Shown in pieces: positions 11,052 through 21,451 of a stretch of 64,000 bases of DNA. Position 1 is the stretch's first letter. Each line of letters starts with the position of its first letter. The DNA is taken from NCBI GenBank assembly GCA_002917775.1, contig KZ627160.1, forward strand, positions 96,658 to 160,657, in the 5' to 3' direction. A program made the translations under genes and the position numbers. This DNA is from Glaciozyma antarctica PI12 (taxonomy: Eukaryota; Basidiomycota; Microbotryomycetes; Kriegeriales; Camptobasidiaceae). Below the pieces are notes generated by a model. The model had not been told where the DNA came from. It made no database searches and saw only the letters and a list, made by a program, of their open reading frames with translations.

Positions 11052-12006
11052 CTGGCGTCTTCCATTTGCTCAATCGTCTACGGCCTCTTCGTCGACTCGT
11101 TCGCCCTGTTCGCCGCTGGAGAAGCGCACGCTACCCTCTCCCCAACCCTCCGAGCGCTCGACCTTGTCCAACTCCGCCTCCGCGTCGGGAACTTCGCCGG
11201 ATCGTCGGAGGGCCAGCATCGCGTAGAAGCGTGGAGCTTGCCGGTGGAGCTCTGGGAGCTCGTGCGGTGAGAGCTCGTGGAGGCGGAGCTGAGGGAGGCG
11301 AAGGAACGAATCATCGCCGTGTTTCGCTGCCATGATTGCGCAGAGCGGATGCCTTTCAGATGGGTGGAATGGGAAGGCCCGGAGTGCGAACACTGCTATG
11401 ACCGCGTTATCCTAGACGGAGTGTGGCCATGGGAGTCGGACGAGGTAGGCTGAGCCTTCTTTTTCCTGTTGAAGTGGCTGACGGAGCGCTCGACACGCAG
11501 AAGAACACGGAGCTGCTCGTACGTACGGGCTCTGGGATGCAGGAGTTATGAAGCATGGCCCGGACGTGGACTCCAGTCTTATTGATTTCCTCGACCGCAC
11601 CCTCGTCGCCGCCCTCCTTCCCACCGCGACGGCCAAATTCGGATGCGGGACGCCTCTCGCTGTGGAGCTTGAGGATCGACATCAGGGAACCGCCACAGCA
11701 GAGCTCGACTTGTTGGCTCTCGCGACTACTCCCTCCCAGCAAGTCAGGCGGCGATTCAAGGCGCTCCTTGCCGACTACCAGTCTCGTCGCTTGCCGACTA
11801 CCATCTCGTCGCCGCAGACGACGTCCCACCTCTTTCCCTCCCGCACAACGTCCATCCTTGGAGTGCTGGACGAACAAATACGGGACAGCTTGATGCGGGG
11901 GAGCCGAGGTGGAGGCTGTGGCTCACGGCGTCGGCCGAGTGAGGGATGCAAGGCGCGGAGTTGTTGTCGTCGGCGCTGCGCTGGTTCGCTTCTCACACCT
12001 GCTTGA
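11052..12006 (+). pseudogene. Family Z copy 2, probably disabled
   Basis: Closest to Z copy 1. The 10 codons before IVYGLF align codon for codon with copy 1, but CTG stands at 11052 where copy 1 has ATG. Exon 1 (11052-11444, 131 codons, same length as copy 3) carries the conserved RALDLVQLRLRVG and LPVELWELVR blocks. A TGA at 11268-11270 replaces a Trp of copy 1; the frame then continues with ELVEAELREAKERIIAVF and the ribbon (FRCHDC-15-CEHC). Intron 11445-11500 ends in CAG. Exon 2 needs a net shift of two bases before TYGLWDAG. A 23-base duplication lies near 11770-11815, and the last 98 bases match copy 1 perfectly. Three lesions suggest a decayed gene, unless a CTG start and readthrough are used. 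Confidence 0.6.
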
Positions 12007-12957
12007 ATTCCCTCTGCTCGCGATTCTTTGCGTTTCTCTCGCTTCGCATATCGCGCTCTGCGCGGCGCCGCTCTTCTCTCTCGCAGCTTCCAGGAATCAC
12101 CCGGGTGTCTCCGCTTCTCCTTACGCTCTCTGTACCTCTTCCCAACGACACATAGAAAATCCAAAGATCCCTCCACAACCCCTGCGTCGTCGATGCCTCC
12201 GCCGCATTGATCCTAAGCACCTCAGAGACCACGCGATCTTTCCCGCTTCCACGCCACCATGCCGCCCGTCAGTCACGCAGCGTCTGCGAAACGACCCCTG
12301 GCTCCATCTGCAGACCCTTCACGGTGCCTGCGCTCCCGCTCCTGCTCTTATCGGCCTTTGTCGGGAGGAACGCGCCTTCGAAGCGAAGGAAGACGCTCGC
12401 GAACTCGCTCGAGCTGCTTTTCGAAGGAAGCATGTGGGGAAGACGCAGTGAGGGAGGAATGAAAGCGCAGCAGCAAGCTGTATTGAGAGATTGAGCTTCG
12501 CGCGTAATCGGCAGCTATGAGCCCGCTGAAGGTCTCGCGCTTAACTCGCTGGGGAGAAAAGGTCGGCGTGCGAGAATCTGAAAGAGTGGAAGAGCTGTGC
12601 GCTCGTACGGGAACGAGGGTAAAAGAAGGGCCGATGGTGAAAGCAGGCGACCTACTAGATGTCGAGGAAGTCGACAGAAGGCGTCTCGAGCAGAGGAAGA
12701 GGAAGCTGAAGAGCGACCAGCCTGCGTCGGCAGAAGCAGTTCGTCGGGAGTTCTTTCTTCATCAAAACCCCTACGAACACAGCTTCTATCCCAGTCCAGC
12801 GGCGCCTACGCACAAGCAACTCCCTCGCTCGTTGTCAAAGGCCTCATCGCCTACTCTCCGTTTCGACCCAGCATTCTGCGCCACTTTTCAGTTTCGCTTC
12901 AGGTTCGTTTTGTTTATAGCGGTAGAAAACTTACTAGAAACTTCCTCCGTCGGCACC
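12007..12957. other. Poorly resolved stretch with two weak open frames
   Basis: Two plus-strand frames deserve mention. Near 12259-12494, an ATG (MPPVSHAA) can be joined across a 32-base GT-AG gap to a GC3-rich frame with a hydrophobic run (PFTVPALPLLLLSAFVGR) and a basic tail, which could be a small membrane or mitochondrial protein. The intron would be abnormally short. At 12517-12966 an ATG opens a 149-residue frame, rich in charged residues near its middle (VEEVDRRRLEQRKRKLK), with no recognised domain. Neither has family support visible to me. Confidence 0.25.
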
Positions 12958-13846
12958 TCAGTCTAACTCGCACGACAGCACGAGCATCCAGCGAGGTCCC
13001 GCGGCATCTCCAGCCTTTGTCGCCCCTTCGAGATTTGGAGACGCCAGGGCAGGGAGAGGGGCATGTGGAAGTGGGAGGAAAGACGGGAGATCAGACGTAA
13101 GAACTTTGAGGTGGTAGGTCGAGATGAGGGCGCGGAATCGAGTGTCGAACGAGGGGTGTGATACGAGGGCGGTGGGGAGGAGAGCGAGACTTGTAGGTGG
13201 AGGTCCGTAGGTGCCGTCGTTATCAACGATAAACTCGTTCGACGCAGCCGGGGAGATCGATGGTTCCGTGGCGGGCGGGGAGAAGGGGAGAATGAGAGAA
13301 ACGACTGAGACGGCCTCGAAGACGAGTATCTCAACGGGGTTGACCTCCCCAGCTAATTCCAGCCCGTAGTGGGATGTAAATTCGCTGATCTGCGGAGGGG
13401 CGCGGTCAGCTGCAGCCAACCGACTAGCCACTGCCAGTGGTGGAAGGACGCACCGACCGATCGGCTGCGACCGTATCGTAGCCTTCGAGAGCGGTGTCCA
13501 CGCAGTCTCCGCAATCAATTTTCTCCCACTGCACCCACTCGAAAGGCTTGCTGCTCGAACAATTTGGGCAGCGGAAGCTGCCGATGAAATCCTCCGTGCG
13601 CGCCGCCAGCTCCGTCTCGACCAGTTCATGCCGGACCATCTCCCACACCTCTAGAGGAATGCCAGCAGCTCCTGCAGTGCCGTTGGCGCTGCCATTCGTG
13701 CGGAGCGTTCGTCGGTGGAGCCGAAGCGCGATGAGGTCGAGCGCAAGGAGGGGACCGGCGAGGAGTTGGCTGGCGTTCGCGGCGACGAGGAGGTCGAAAG
13801 TGGGAATCTGGAGGCCGTAGCAGATCTTAACTGTAGCTTGACTCAT
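12958..13846 (-). CDS. Family Z copy 3: F-box-like/zinc-ribbon protein, apparently intact
   Basis: Two exons (13846-13454 and 13389-12958) with a 64-nt intron (GTGCGT ... GCTGACC ... GCAG) encode 274 residues with no lesion, so this is the reference member. Blocks in order: IcYGL near residue 10 (KICYGLQIPTFDLL), LLALDLIALRLHR at 35-45, the F-box-like IPLEVWEMVRHELVETEL near 65-80, and a zinc-ribbon candidate (FRCPNC-15-CGDC) near 93-115. Exon 2 has a conserved hydrophobic strand region (VEILVFEAVSVVSLIL), then RFRALISTYHLKV and the C-terminal PRWMLVLSCELD shared with copy 4. Function unknown. It shares a 567-base divergent promoter with the F-box gene at 14414. Confidence 0.7.
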
Positions 13847-14413
13847 CGGAGCGTGGAGTGCAGGCCGGTCGAGTGTGGTAGGAGAGCAAGCCTGCTGGCG
13901 TCAGCCAACTCCGGATCCGTACTCCGCTTTGAGGGGGCGCCTGTCTTCTTCCTACGCTCACCTCGTTTGCACGCCCGCGCCGCCGCCTACTTCCAGCCTA
14001 AGCTAACACCAAGCTACTCCCCGCCGCCGCCAGCCCCCCTCCCCAGCTTGAGAGCTCGTGAACACGCGCGTTGCCGAGGAGTCAGAGGTGAGCTCGAGTG
14101 GCCGGTCCTGATGCACCACGAAGGGAGCGGATGCTGTACGATGAAAGCATGGAGTGGGAGGCGGGAGCTGATCGTGCACGACGCGTGGCTGAGGCCGTCG
14201 AGCCATCCCACGACGGCAGCTCGCGGTGGTGCCGCCCCGCACTCGGCGCTTGAGATGCTGGCCGCTCCCGGCGCGCTGGGGACTCTTGCTCTTGCTCAGC
14301 TGGCCCTTATCGCGTTCGTTCTTCTCGATTCAACGTGCGGAAGCCAGCGTGCGAGGATGTGGTCACGCGCTGACCCCACCTCTTCCCCTCTCCAGTTCCT
14401 CCAGCCACTTGCA
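13847..14413. promoter_or_regulatory. Divergent promoter region, Z copy 3 / F-box paralog A
   Basis: 567 bases lie between two divergent starts. A CTGAC and pyrimidine-CAG pair just before 14399 suggests a 5'UTR intron for the rightward gene. No other feature is seen. Confidence 0.35.
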
Positions 14414-15582
14414 ATGCCCCGCCTACCACCAGAGCTTGTCGGCGAGATCGTTTTGGGGGTCGGGATTGGCGCCGCCGAATCAGACGACTTATTTCGCGAC
14501 CTCCTCTCCGCCTCTCTCGTTAATCGTGATTTCGCTGAGCGTGCGTTCAGGCGGATCTGGGAGGTACGTTGCGCCGGCTGGCCTGAAGTTCGATCGCTGA
14601 GCTTCTACCATACAGGCGGTCGACTTTTCCGTACGAGAAACCTCGCAGCTCGACGAGTTCCGCTCCGAGATCGTCGGACGGCACGCTCGACACGTCAAGC
14701 AGGTCGTTCTCGGATCGGATTCAACTCTGCGATGCTCAGACGACGATTTGGAAGTTCGTGCAGCGTTCTTCCAGGAGTTCGTACCGCTCCTCACCTCCGT
14801 GAGGGAGCTCACGCTCCTGGGATCCAACATGCTCCCTCTCCTCTCGTCCTCCGCGGACGCCCCTCCCTTCCTCCCTTCCTCCTTCACCCAGGCCATCACC
14901 CACCTCACTCTCCTAAACGACGCCGACGAAGTCCTGGAACCCTCCTCCATCGCCATCCTCCTGCACCACTTCCCCAACCTCACCTCCTTCACTTGCAGCA
15001 ATGTCGGCCCCTCCTCGACAGACGACTTTACGCTGGCGGTGCAGAGCCTCCACTATCTCTCCTCTCTCTCCTTCACCATGGTTCAAGCTTTTGACGCGAC
15101 CTTCGCCTTCTCCCCCTCCTGGACCCTCCCCCTCTGCGACCTCGTCCTCTCCCCGGTCGCCGCTCCCCAACTCGCCCTCCCCTTCCTCCACAACTTTGCC
15201 TCCACTCTCACCTCTCTCCACATTTTTTTCTCACGTTCGCAGGACCCCAACGTCCCGGTTCACCCCCTCTCCTTCGACCCCGTCCCCCTCCCCGCCCTCA
15301 CGCACTGCGAGATCAACATCAACGTCGTCGAGCTCACAACGAAATGGATCCCTCTCGCCCTCCTCCCCCCTCGAATCTCTCGTTATCACGGGCGTGCGCA
15401 ACGACATATCGTACTGGGACGTCTTATTTCCTTTCGTTCGGGGGATGAGGGAGACGTTAAGGGAGTTGGTGGTGGAGGTGGTGGAGGACGGGAGTGGGGA
15501 GGAGCAGAGAAAGGCGTGGAGGAAGCAGTTGAGGGAGGAGTGTAGGGCGAGGAAGGTGGCGTTGGAGGTGTTCCTCGTGTAG
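14414..15582 (+). pseudogene. F-box paralog A, one frame break near the C-terminus
   Basis: Exon 1 (14414-14563) has an N-terminal F-box, MPRLPPELVGEIVLGVGIG, then LLSASLVNRDFAERAFRRIWE. A 52-nt intron (GTACGT ... CTGAG ... ACAG) leads to exon 2 at 14616, starting AVDFSVRETSQLDEFRSEIV. The body aligns along its length with the gene at 31.55 kb (DEFRSxIVGRHAxHVK, PNLxSFxC, WTxPL.DL, LALPFL, LPALTHxEI, WIPLA). Near 15365-15375, in a CTCCTCCCCCC run, the frame must shift to continue SLVITGVRNDISYWDVLFPF and reach the stop at 15580. Otherwise it ends in a different sequence. This could be a real frameshift or a base-count error in the C run. Family role by analogy: SCF substrate adaptor. Confidence 0.6.
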
Positions 15583-15916
15583 CGGCGCGCGTTGGGCGGT
15601 AATTTATCGAGCGTTTTGGGATTGAGCTTTGGTCGAAAGCAAGCCTGTCTGTGCCACTTTCAGTACAAGGTTCGGCGCTTCGACTCAGCAGCAGCTCTGA
15701 GAGGGGATGTTTCGACACGAGGCAAGTAGCGAGCTGGGAACGCGTTGTCTCGCTCCACCTTCATCGCAGCGAAGGCTCTCCTGTGCAAGGGCCCGACGCT
15801 GATACCGTCGCGCGCTCCACCTTATGTTCTCGCACATCGACTCCCAGTCACAGCCATGCACTGCAACCCTAGAGGACTGGGACTCGGAATCATCGAATGT
15901 TGCAGCTTCGCGAAAG

Positions 15917-17686
15917 TCAAGCTCTCGGATCAAAGTCGCCCGCCTAGCGCAACAGTTCGTGAGTCTCGCGCACATTTGTGCTGGAAAACGGCTCACCTTG
16001 ATCCGATGAAGGAAGACGTTGTTCGTGAGACCAGGCTGGTTCCCGTACTGGCCCATCGCCCTGCAAAAACTCGGTCAGCGAAGCCCCTCCAGGCGCCGTC
16101 AAGAACTCACCAGTCGTAGGCGACGGCGTCTGGAGTGTGGATGAGTACGGATCTATGGAACAGGGGGGAAAGAACGTACACGCCATGTGCTGGCGATCGG
16201 GACTGAAATCGAGCGAGACGACCGCTGCGAAGGGAGGGTAATCAGCTCGAATTAGTCTGCAGTGATTTCTGGACGAGCGCACAGGTATCGAGCTTGGGAG
16301 ACTGCAAAAGGAGCTGGTTCTTGACGTCCTTTGTCGAGTTGTCCCAGACTCTGGAGGACCGGGGGACAATGCTGAGTGCGAGCGATCGGGAGCGCAAACG
16401 CGAACGCACTTGATACAGCCCCCGGAGCCTAGCGATGCGAAGTCAGTTCGAATTTTACGTCGCAAGAGATTGTGGCGCACCGCCCGAGACGAACACATGG
16501 GGCGAGAACCAGCGAATCACGTTGACGGGGTAACCGTCCATAATCGCGCTTCCCCTCTCCGCCGGATACTGATGGCAGAAAAGATGCGTGTGCGATACGT
16601 GGCTTGGGAAGCGGAATCGTGCGTCGCCTGCGAGAGATCCGACGACGTAACCCGAGCGGTTTGGGAGGCAGGCGACCGAGCGAGCTTGGGTGGTAACGGG
16701 GGAGCTGCGGTGATGAGGGTTAGCCGCAGAAAAGAAAGGCGTGACACAGAGGGCCTACGTTTCGATGATAGGGTTGAGACCGATGTGGCCAGCAAGGAAG
16801 TCCGGAATGCGAGCTGCGACGGCATGTAGGTGAGTGAACGCGAGCAGCTCGCAAAGAATGAACGACTGACCTGGATCGATCCTCCAGATATATCCGTTGT
16901 TCATCGCAACTACCAACTGCGTCTCCGTCACGTCGAAAGCTTGAAGCCGTATGAGGAGCCGTGCGAGATGAGAGAGCGGAGAACGCACCAGTGCACTTGG
17001 CGTCGAGCTGAGCCTCTCCCACTCGCTCCCGAGTCCTCGTATCCCAGAACGACACAGTCTGCAAGGCTCCTCAGCTCTGCCTGTCTGAAATCCCCAAGCG
17101 AAGACCCACTTTATCCCACGAAGCACTAACCACCAGCGAGCCTCCTTCACCCACAAACGCCACCCCCTGCACCCCCGAATCATGTCGTCCCACAAGCCTA
17201 GCATTCCCCTGCTCCGCCTCAAAAAGCTGAATCGTTCCATCGCAAGCTCCACTGAGCACTCGCTCTCCGTCCTTCGACCAACGGATGTCGAGGATCCCGC
17301 CTGCGGAGTTCGATCAGCTCTCTCCCCCTCTCGCTCCGTGTGGAGAAGGCCGCACTTCCGTGGGAGTAGGCCGCCTTGACGGCACCGCCAGTACCGGATT
17401 CGACATCGTAGATCCGCACTGTCCCGTCCCATGCGCCGACGGCGAGCTCGTTCCTCGTGGAGCTGAACTTGATCTTGGTGCTGCGACGACGTCGGGGCGT
17501 TAGTGAGTGGGCTCCACGAAAGCACCGGAGAGCGAAAACACGCACAGTCGAGCGAGAGAGGTGTTGGCGAGCTGGAGCGAGGTCAGCTCGAGAAGGGACT
17601 GAGAGGACGCGCGGACTCACGGGCTTGTCGCGGTGGAGGGAAAGTAGAGGAGCTTCGTCGCTGTCGCTACTGCTGGCTGAAGACAT
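15917..17686 (-). CDS. WD40 protein of the Rae1/Gle2-Bub3 class
   Basis: Starts at 17686 (MSSASSSDSDEAPLL, exon 1 to 17621) and ends DPRA at 15917, with about ten small exons. Repeats are visible in order: KIKFSSTRNELAVGAWDGTV, GERVLSGACDGTIQLFEAEQ, VAFVGEGGSLVVSASWDK, TVSFWDTRTRERVGEAQLD, AFDVTETQLVVAMNNGYIW, GYVVGSLAGDARFRF, and a last blade ending VVSLDFSPDRQHMA. The C-terminal DAVAYDWAMGQ followed by NNVFLHRI matches the YDW-type end of Rae1 and the corresponding part of Bub3. Rae1 serves mRNA export at the nuclear pore; Bub3 serves the spindle checkpoint. The YDW end favours Rae1, but I cannot separate them firmly. One exon junction near 16190 needs a very short intron and is uncertain. 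Confidence 0.75.
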
Positions 17687-17904
17687 CGCGTCGAGCGGGG
17701 GGAGATGTGGAAGACGAAGAGCACCTCTCCGCGAACTCCGATGGACTCCGCTCCTTCTCTCGAAAATCGTGCTGAAGAAGCACCTTTCTGCTAGCACTGT
17801 AACGCTTCTTTTAGTTCTGTATCGACTAAGAAACCCTATCCATCAACTCCGGCTCGCTCCCTCGCTCAAAAGCGACCACCGCGACCGACACCCTCCTCTC
17901 CCTA

Positions 17905-19169
17905 TCACTCCTCGACTTCCAGCTGCATAGACGGATCGTTAGCTCCACCACAATCGGACTGGGTAGAAGCTGCTCACCTCCCAAACGCGCGAGTACCGAG
18001 AAAACACCAACTGCGAGCCGATGAACGCTCCACCTCGCCAGATCGGATCCGGCTTCAGTCTCGTCGCTGCGATTCCGTAGATCCTGCCAACGACGAGCTT
18101 CTTGCTGAGGTCGTCGTATAACTTCTTGTCGCTAGGGAAGAGAGCGGCTTTGACTGATGCGGGCTTCGGAGAGTGGCAGGGTCAGCGAGCGTCGAAGGGA
18201 GGAATGTTAAGGTGCTCACCCTGTCCACATCCTGAAAGAAGTATTGCCGAACGCCTTGTCCATCTTCTCGCTGATTGAGCTCGACGTGAATGCACCAGCT
18301 GCGGCAGAGAATCAGCGAGGAGCCCGAAGTAGCTGCAAAAGATGGCGCACTCGATCTTTGTCTCCGACTGGGCCTCCAGTTCAGCCACCGGTACGTGCTG
18401 GGTCTTCTCGATGTGCCACGAGGAGTCGGGCGGGTGCAGGCGAGTGACGGCGCGGATGTAGCGAGGAGGCGTCGAGGAGACTTGATGGGATCGTAGAGCG
18501 GAATCAGCGCCTGCCCTCCCGAACTATACAATCAAGCGTTGAGAACGCACCATCTCGATTGTCAGAGGCGCTACGGGCATGCGACGGGCTGAGGTGCGAT
18601 GCAGGCGAAGAGGATGCAGTCGAACGCCGGGGGCTCGAAGAGATACGCTTGCCCTGGGTGTCGACGTAAGGTCGCTCGATGTGGAACGGCGGTGCGATTC
18701 GATTGTTCTTCTCGTCGTCGAGCGCCAGTTCCTGGTGAAGAATCCGTCAGCGCCACACCCACAGCGCCCAAAAGCGGAGGCCACGGACCTCGATCGTGAG
18801 CTGAGCGTGCTCGGGCTGAGCGACGAGCGCCCTCACTCGTACCCGCCTGCCACCACCAGGCGTGACGATGGGAATGTCCCCTATGTGCGAGGGAAGCGTC
18901 GCTGGTTCTGCACGTCGAACGCCCGTCAGCTCCCCTCCCGCCGGAATCACCCACGAACGCCACTCGCCTGAAGTGCTAGAAGAGGAGATCGAACTCGATG
19001 GCGATGGCGATTCTAGCCTCTGCTTCTTTCGAGGAGGCTGCTTGCGGGTCGGAGAGGTCTTGCGCGGCTGAAGTCGAGCGAGAGGGGAAGAGGTGGTGCG
19101 GCGTGCGGCGGCGAGAAGGCGAGCGGCGGAGACTGGCTGAGCGCCAGACCTGCCAGGAAGAGCGTCCAT
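17905..19169 (-). CDS. Unidentified spliced gene, Arg/Pro-rich N-terminus and conserved C-terminal half
   Basis: Not recognised. The ATG at 19169 opens a basic Ser/Pro-rich region (RKTSPTRKQPPRKKQRLESP, a possible nuclear signal), then GDIPIVTPGGGRRVRVRALV and AQPEHAQLTIEV. Later exons read ELALDDEKNNRIAPPFHIER, PPRYIRAVTRLHPPDSSWHI, ETKIECAIFCSYFG, WCIHVELNQREDGQGVRQYF, ASVKAALFPSDKKLYDDLSK, VVGRIYGIAATRLKPDPIWR and FIGSQLVFSRYSRVWE, joined to LEVEE and stop at 17905. The steady alternation of strand-like segments suggests a compact beta-rich domain. Actin-related and OB-fold proteins crossed my mind, without a decisive motif. Same strand as the WD40 gene, whose start lies 218 bases downstream. 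Confidence 0.55.
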
Positions 19170-19779
19170 CGTTCGTTAGAGAAGTGGCGGACTGTGGCGG
19201 TTGAGTGCGAGCGAGTGCGAGAGGAGGGTCGGAGGTCAAGGAGCGCGTTTGGCTGAGGGAATTCGTCTACGCGTTCGGACGCGTCAAGTGCAGCGCTACA
19301 GAGTCTCAAGCCCAGGGGCGCTCCTCTCAGCTGGTAGAGCAGCCCTGTGATCCAGCGCAGAGCATCCCTGTACCCTCCAGCGCTGCCGCCTGCCTCGGAC
19401 GAAGCGGGACAAGGGTCAGCCTCCCCCCCTCCCTGCCATCTTCCTCCCACAGCGTCTCCCACGATGTCCAGCACAAGCACCACACATCCAGAAAGCCTCC
19501 AGCGCGAACCACTTCATTCCCAGCTCAGCTGCTTGAAGACGGCGACCTCGGAAGCACCAGGCGTTCATGCTCCCTCGAGGTCCTGCTCGGGCGTTTTGGA
19601 CGGCGGCGGAGAGGCGCGAGTGTAGTCAAAAAAGGTACAAAGACGTTCTGGGTGGTGGTGTGGAGCAGGAACAACAGAGGGCGCTGGCGAGGTGAGTGGG
19701 GATCAGAAGAGAACAGGCCTCCTCCTTCTTGACCTTCGACCACACCGCCCCTCCACCTGCTCGCTCAACGCACTCTCAG
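19170..19779. other. Intergenic, no gene seen
   Basis: About 610 bases lie upstream of Z copy 4. A stretch at 19317-19360 resembles a tRNA D-arm but has no T-arm. No open frame with support. Confidence 0.3.
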
Positions 19780-20695
19780 ATGCCGATAGCACGCGCCAGG
19801 ATCTGCTACGGAGTACAGGTGTCGACTTTCGAGCTCCACGTCGCCGCCCGCGCCCACCTCCAGCTCCTCCCGGCGTTCCTCGCGCTTGACCTCATCGCGC
19901 TGCGCCTCAAACAAGGCATACTTCGTACGGGATCGAGAGGAGCTGGGATTGGAGGCAGAGGAGCGGCTGGTCTGCCGCTGGAGGTGTGGGAGATGGTGAG
20001 AAGCGAGCTGGTGGACCTGGAGCTGCAGGCGAGCGGGGACACGGTTCGAGCGATGTTTCGCTGTGACGACTGCGCTACTGAAGGGCACTCGAGGAAGGAA
20101 TGGTTCAACTGAGAGGAGACCTCTTGCGGGCTGTGCCTGCAATACTTCTCGGAGGGCTACGTAGCCTCACGCTCCTTGGCAGTGAATAGGCGTTCTCGTC
20201 GTGGCCGATGTGCGCAGGTGGCTGACTCTGTGACAGGTCAAAAAGATGCTCTCCTCGTACGGACTGGAAGCCTCTGCCGAAGTCATCCTACGCCCGGAAG
20301 TCTCGTTCGACTTCTCAGCCTGCACCATCATCTTCCTCCCTCTCTCCCTCCTCCCGCCTTCCAGCCCACCGTCGACTACCCGAGGCACGGAGTTGGAGAC
20401 CTCATTCGTAGCGTATCAAGACCTGCGGTCTTCCGAAGTCGCTCTCCTTCCCTCCATCTCGACTACCTCCGCACACGATCGCCGATTTCGCGCCCTCATT
20501 TCGACCTACCACCTACGAGTCAACACGCGCCCACTCCACACCTTCCTCCCGCTGGCCAACATCGAATTATCCTCTTCGACTGCTCCCCTGCAGAGCTCCG
20601 GCGACGCGACCCGCCAGGCGGGGTCGAACGAGGAGGGACCGAGGGATGCGAATGTACCGCGATGGATGCTCTGGCTCTCGTGCGAAAAGGATTAA
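19780..20695 (+). pseudogene. Family Z copy 4, with TGA at a conserved Trp
   Basis: Exon 1 (19780-20181) begins MPIARARICYGVQVSTFELH and holds FLALDLIALRLKQG, the F-box-like LPLEVWEMVRSELVDLEL and the first ribbon pair FRCDDC. TGA at 20110-20112 stands where the other three copies have Trp just before the second CxxC; the frame continues EETSCGLCLQYFSEGY. Intron 20182-20236 (GTGAAT ... CTGAC ... ACAG) leads to exon 2 (20237-20695), starting VKKMLSSYGLEAS and ending RFRALISTYHLRV, then VPRWMLWLSCEKD. Apart from the TGA it looks whole. Either it makes a short protein ending before the ribbon, it is a young pseudogene, or the TGA is read through. Confidence 0.6.
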
Positions 20696-21022
20696 AGGGG
20701 TACGAACGAAGGAGCTGGCATCTCTGAGGAGAGCGTCGGGGGTGGCAGGAGGGAGATAGCTTGCGGAGTCTGCCTCAAATCGCAAGCAAGCATGCGAGCT
20801 TCTAATCCGCGACTGGCGAAGTTGGAAAGAAGAATAAGAGCCCGAAAGATGCGAATGTACCGCGATGGATGCTCTGGCTCTCGTGCGAAAAGGATTAAAG
20901 GGGTACGAACGAAGGAGCTGGCATCTCTAGCGTCGAGCGTCGGGGGTGGCAGGAGGGAGATAGCTTGCGGAGTCTGCCTCAAATCGCAAGCAAGCATGCG
21001 AGCTTCTAATCCGCGACTGGCG
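20645..21022. repeat. Tandem duplication, two ~174-base copies 203 bases apart
   Basis: The stretch at 20645-20818 reappears at 20848-21022 almost unchanged; they differ mainly by a short patch after GGCATCTCT. The first copy contains the last codons of Z copy 4 (MLWLSCEKD and stop), so the gene's 3' end is duplicated downstream. About 29 bases of unique sequence separate them. Confidence 0.85.
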
Positions 21023-21451
21023 CTCGTTGAGAGTGGACTATGATCCCGTAAGGCTGCGGTCAAGTCGGACAGGCGTCGACGTGTGGCTTGTCTTAGCGAG
21101 GGCAGGAGGGGAAGAGAACAGATCGCGTCGAGACGCGGTGTTCTCCTCGTCTGGCAACAGCTCGACTTCTCTCTCCAGCAGGCCTTACGCCCTAGTTCTA
21201 AGCCTGCAAGCGACCTTGTATCAACCCCACCTCACTCAGTCCAGCTCCCAACGAGAGAGAGGTCAGTGTGTAAGCCTGCCCGAAACCTCGGCTCGCTCCG
21301 ATCCTCCCCTCGGGTCCTCTTCCTCCTCCACCTCGCCACTCAGCACCAACCCCGCCCACCGCGTCCCTAACCGCCCTCCTCACCTCATCAGACCTACCCC
21401 GCCGCACCCCGACCCACTCAAGCCGACTCACGCCCAACCGCGACGACCCCC

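Noticed and set aside
19317-19385. tRNA-like stretch (CTCTCAGCTGGTAGAGC)
   Set aside because: Only a D-arm-like segment is present. No anticodon stem, T-arm (GGTTCRA) or acceptor pairing follows.
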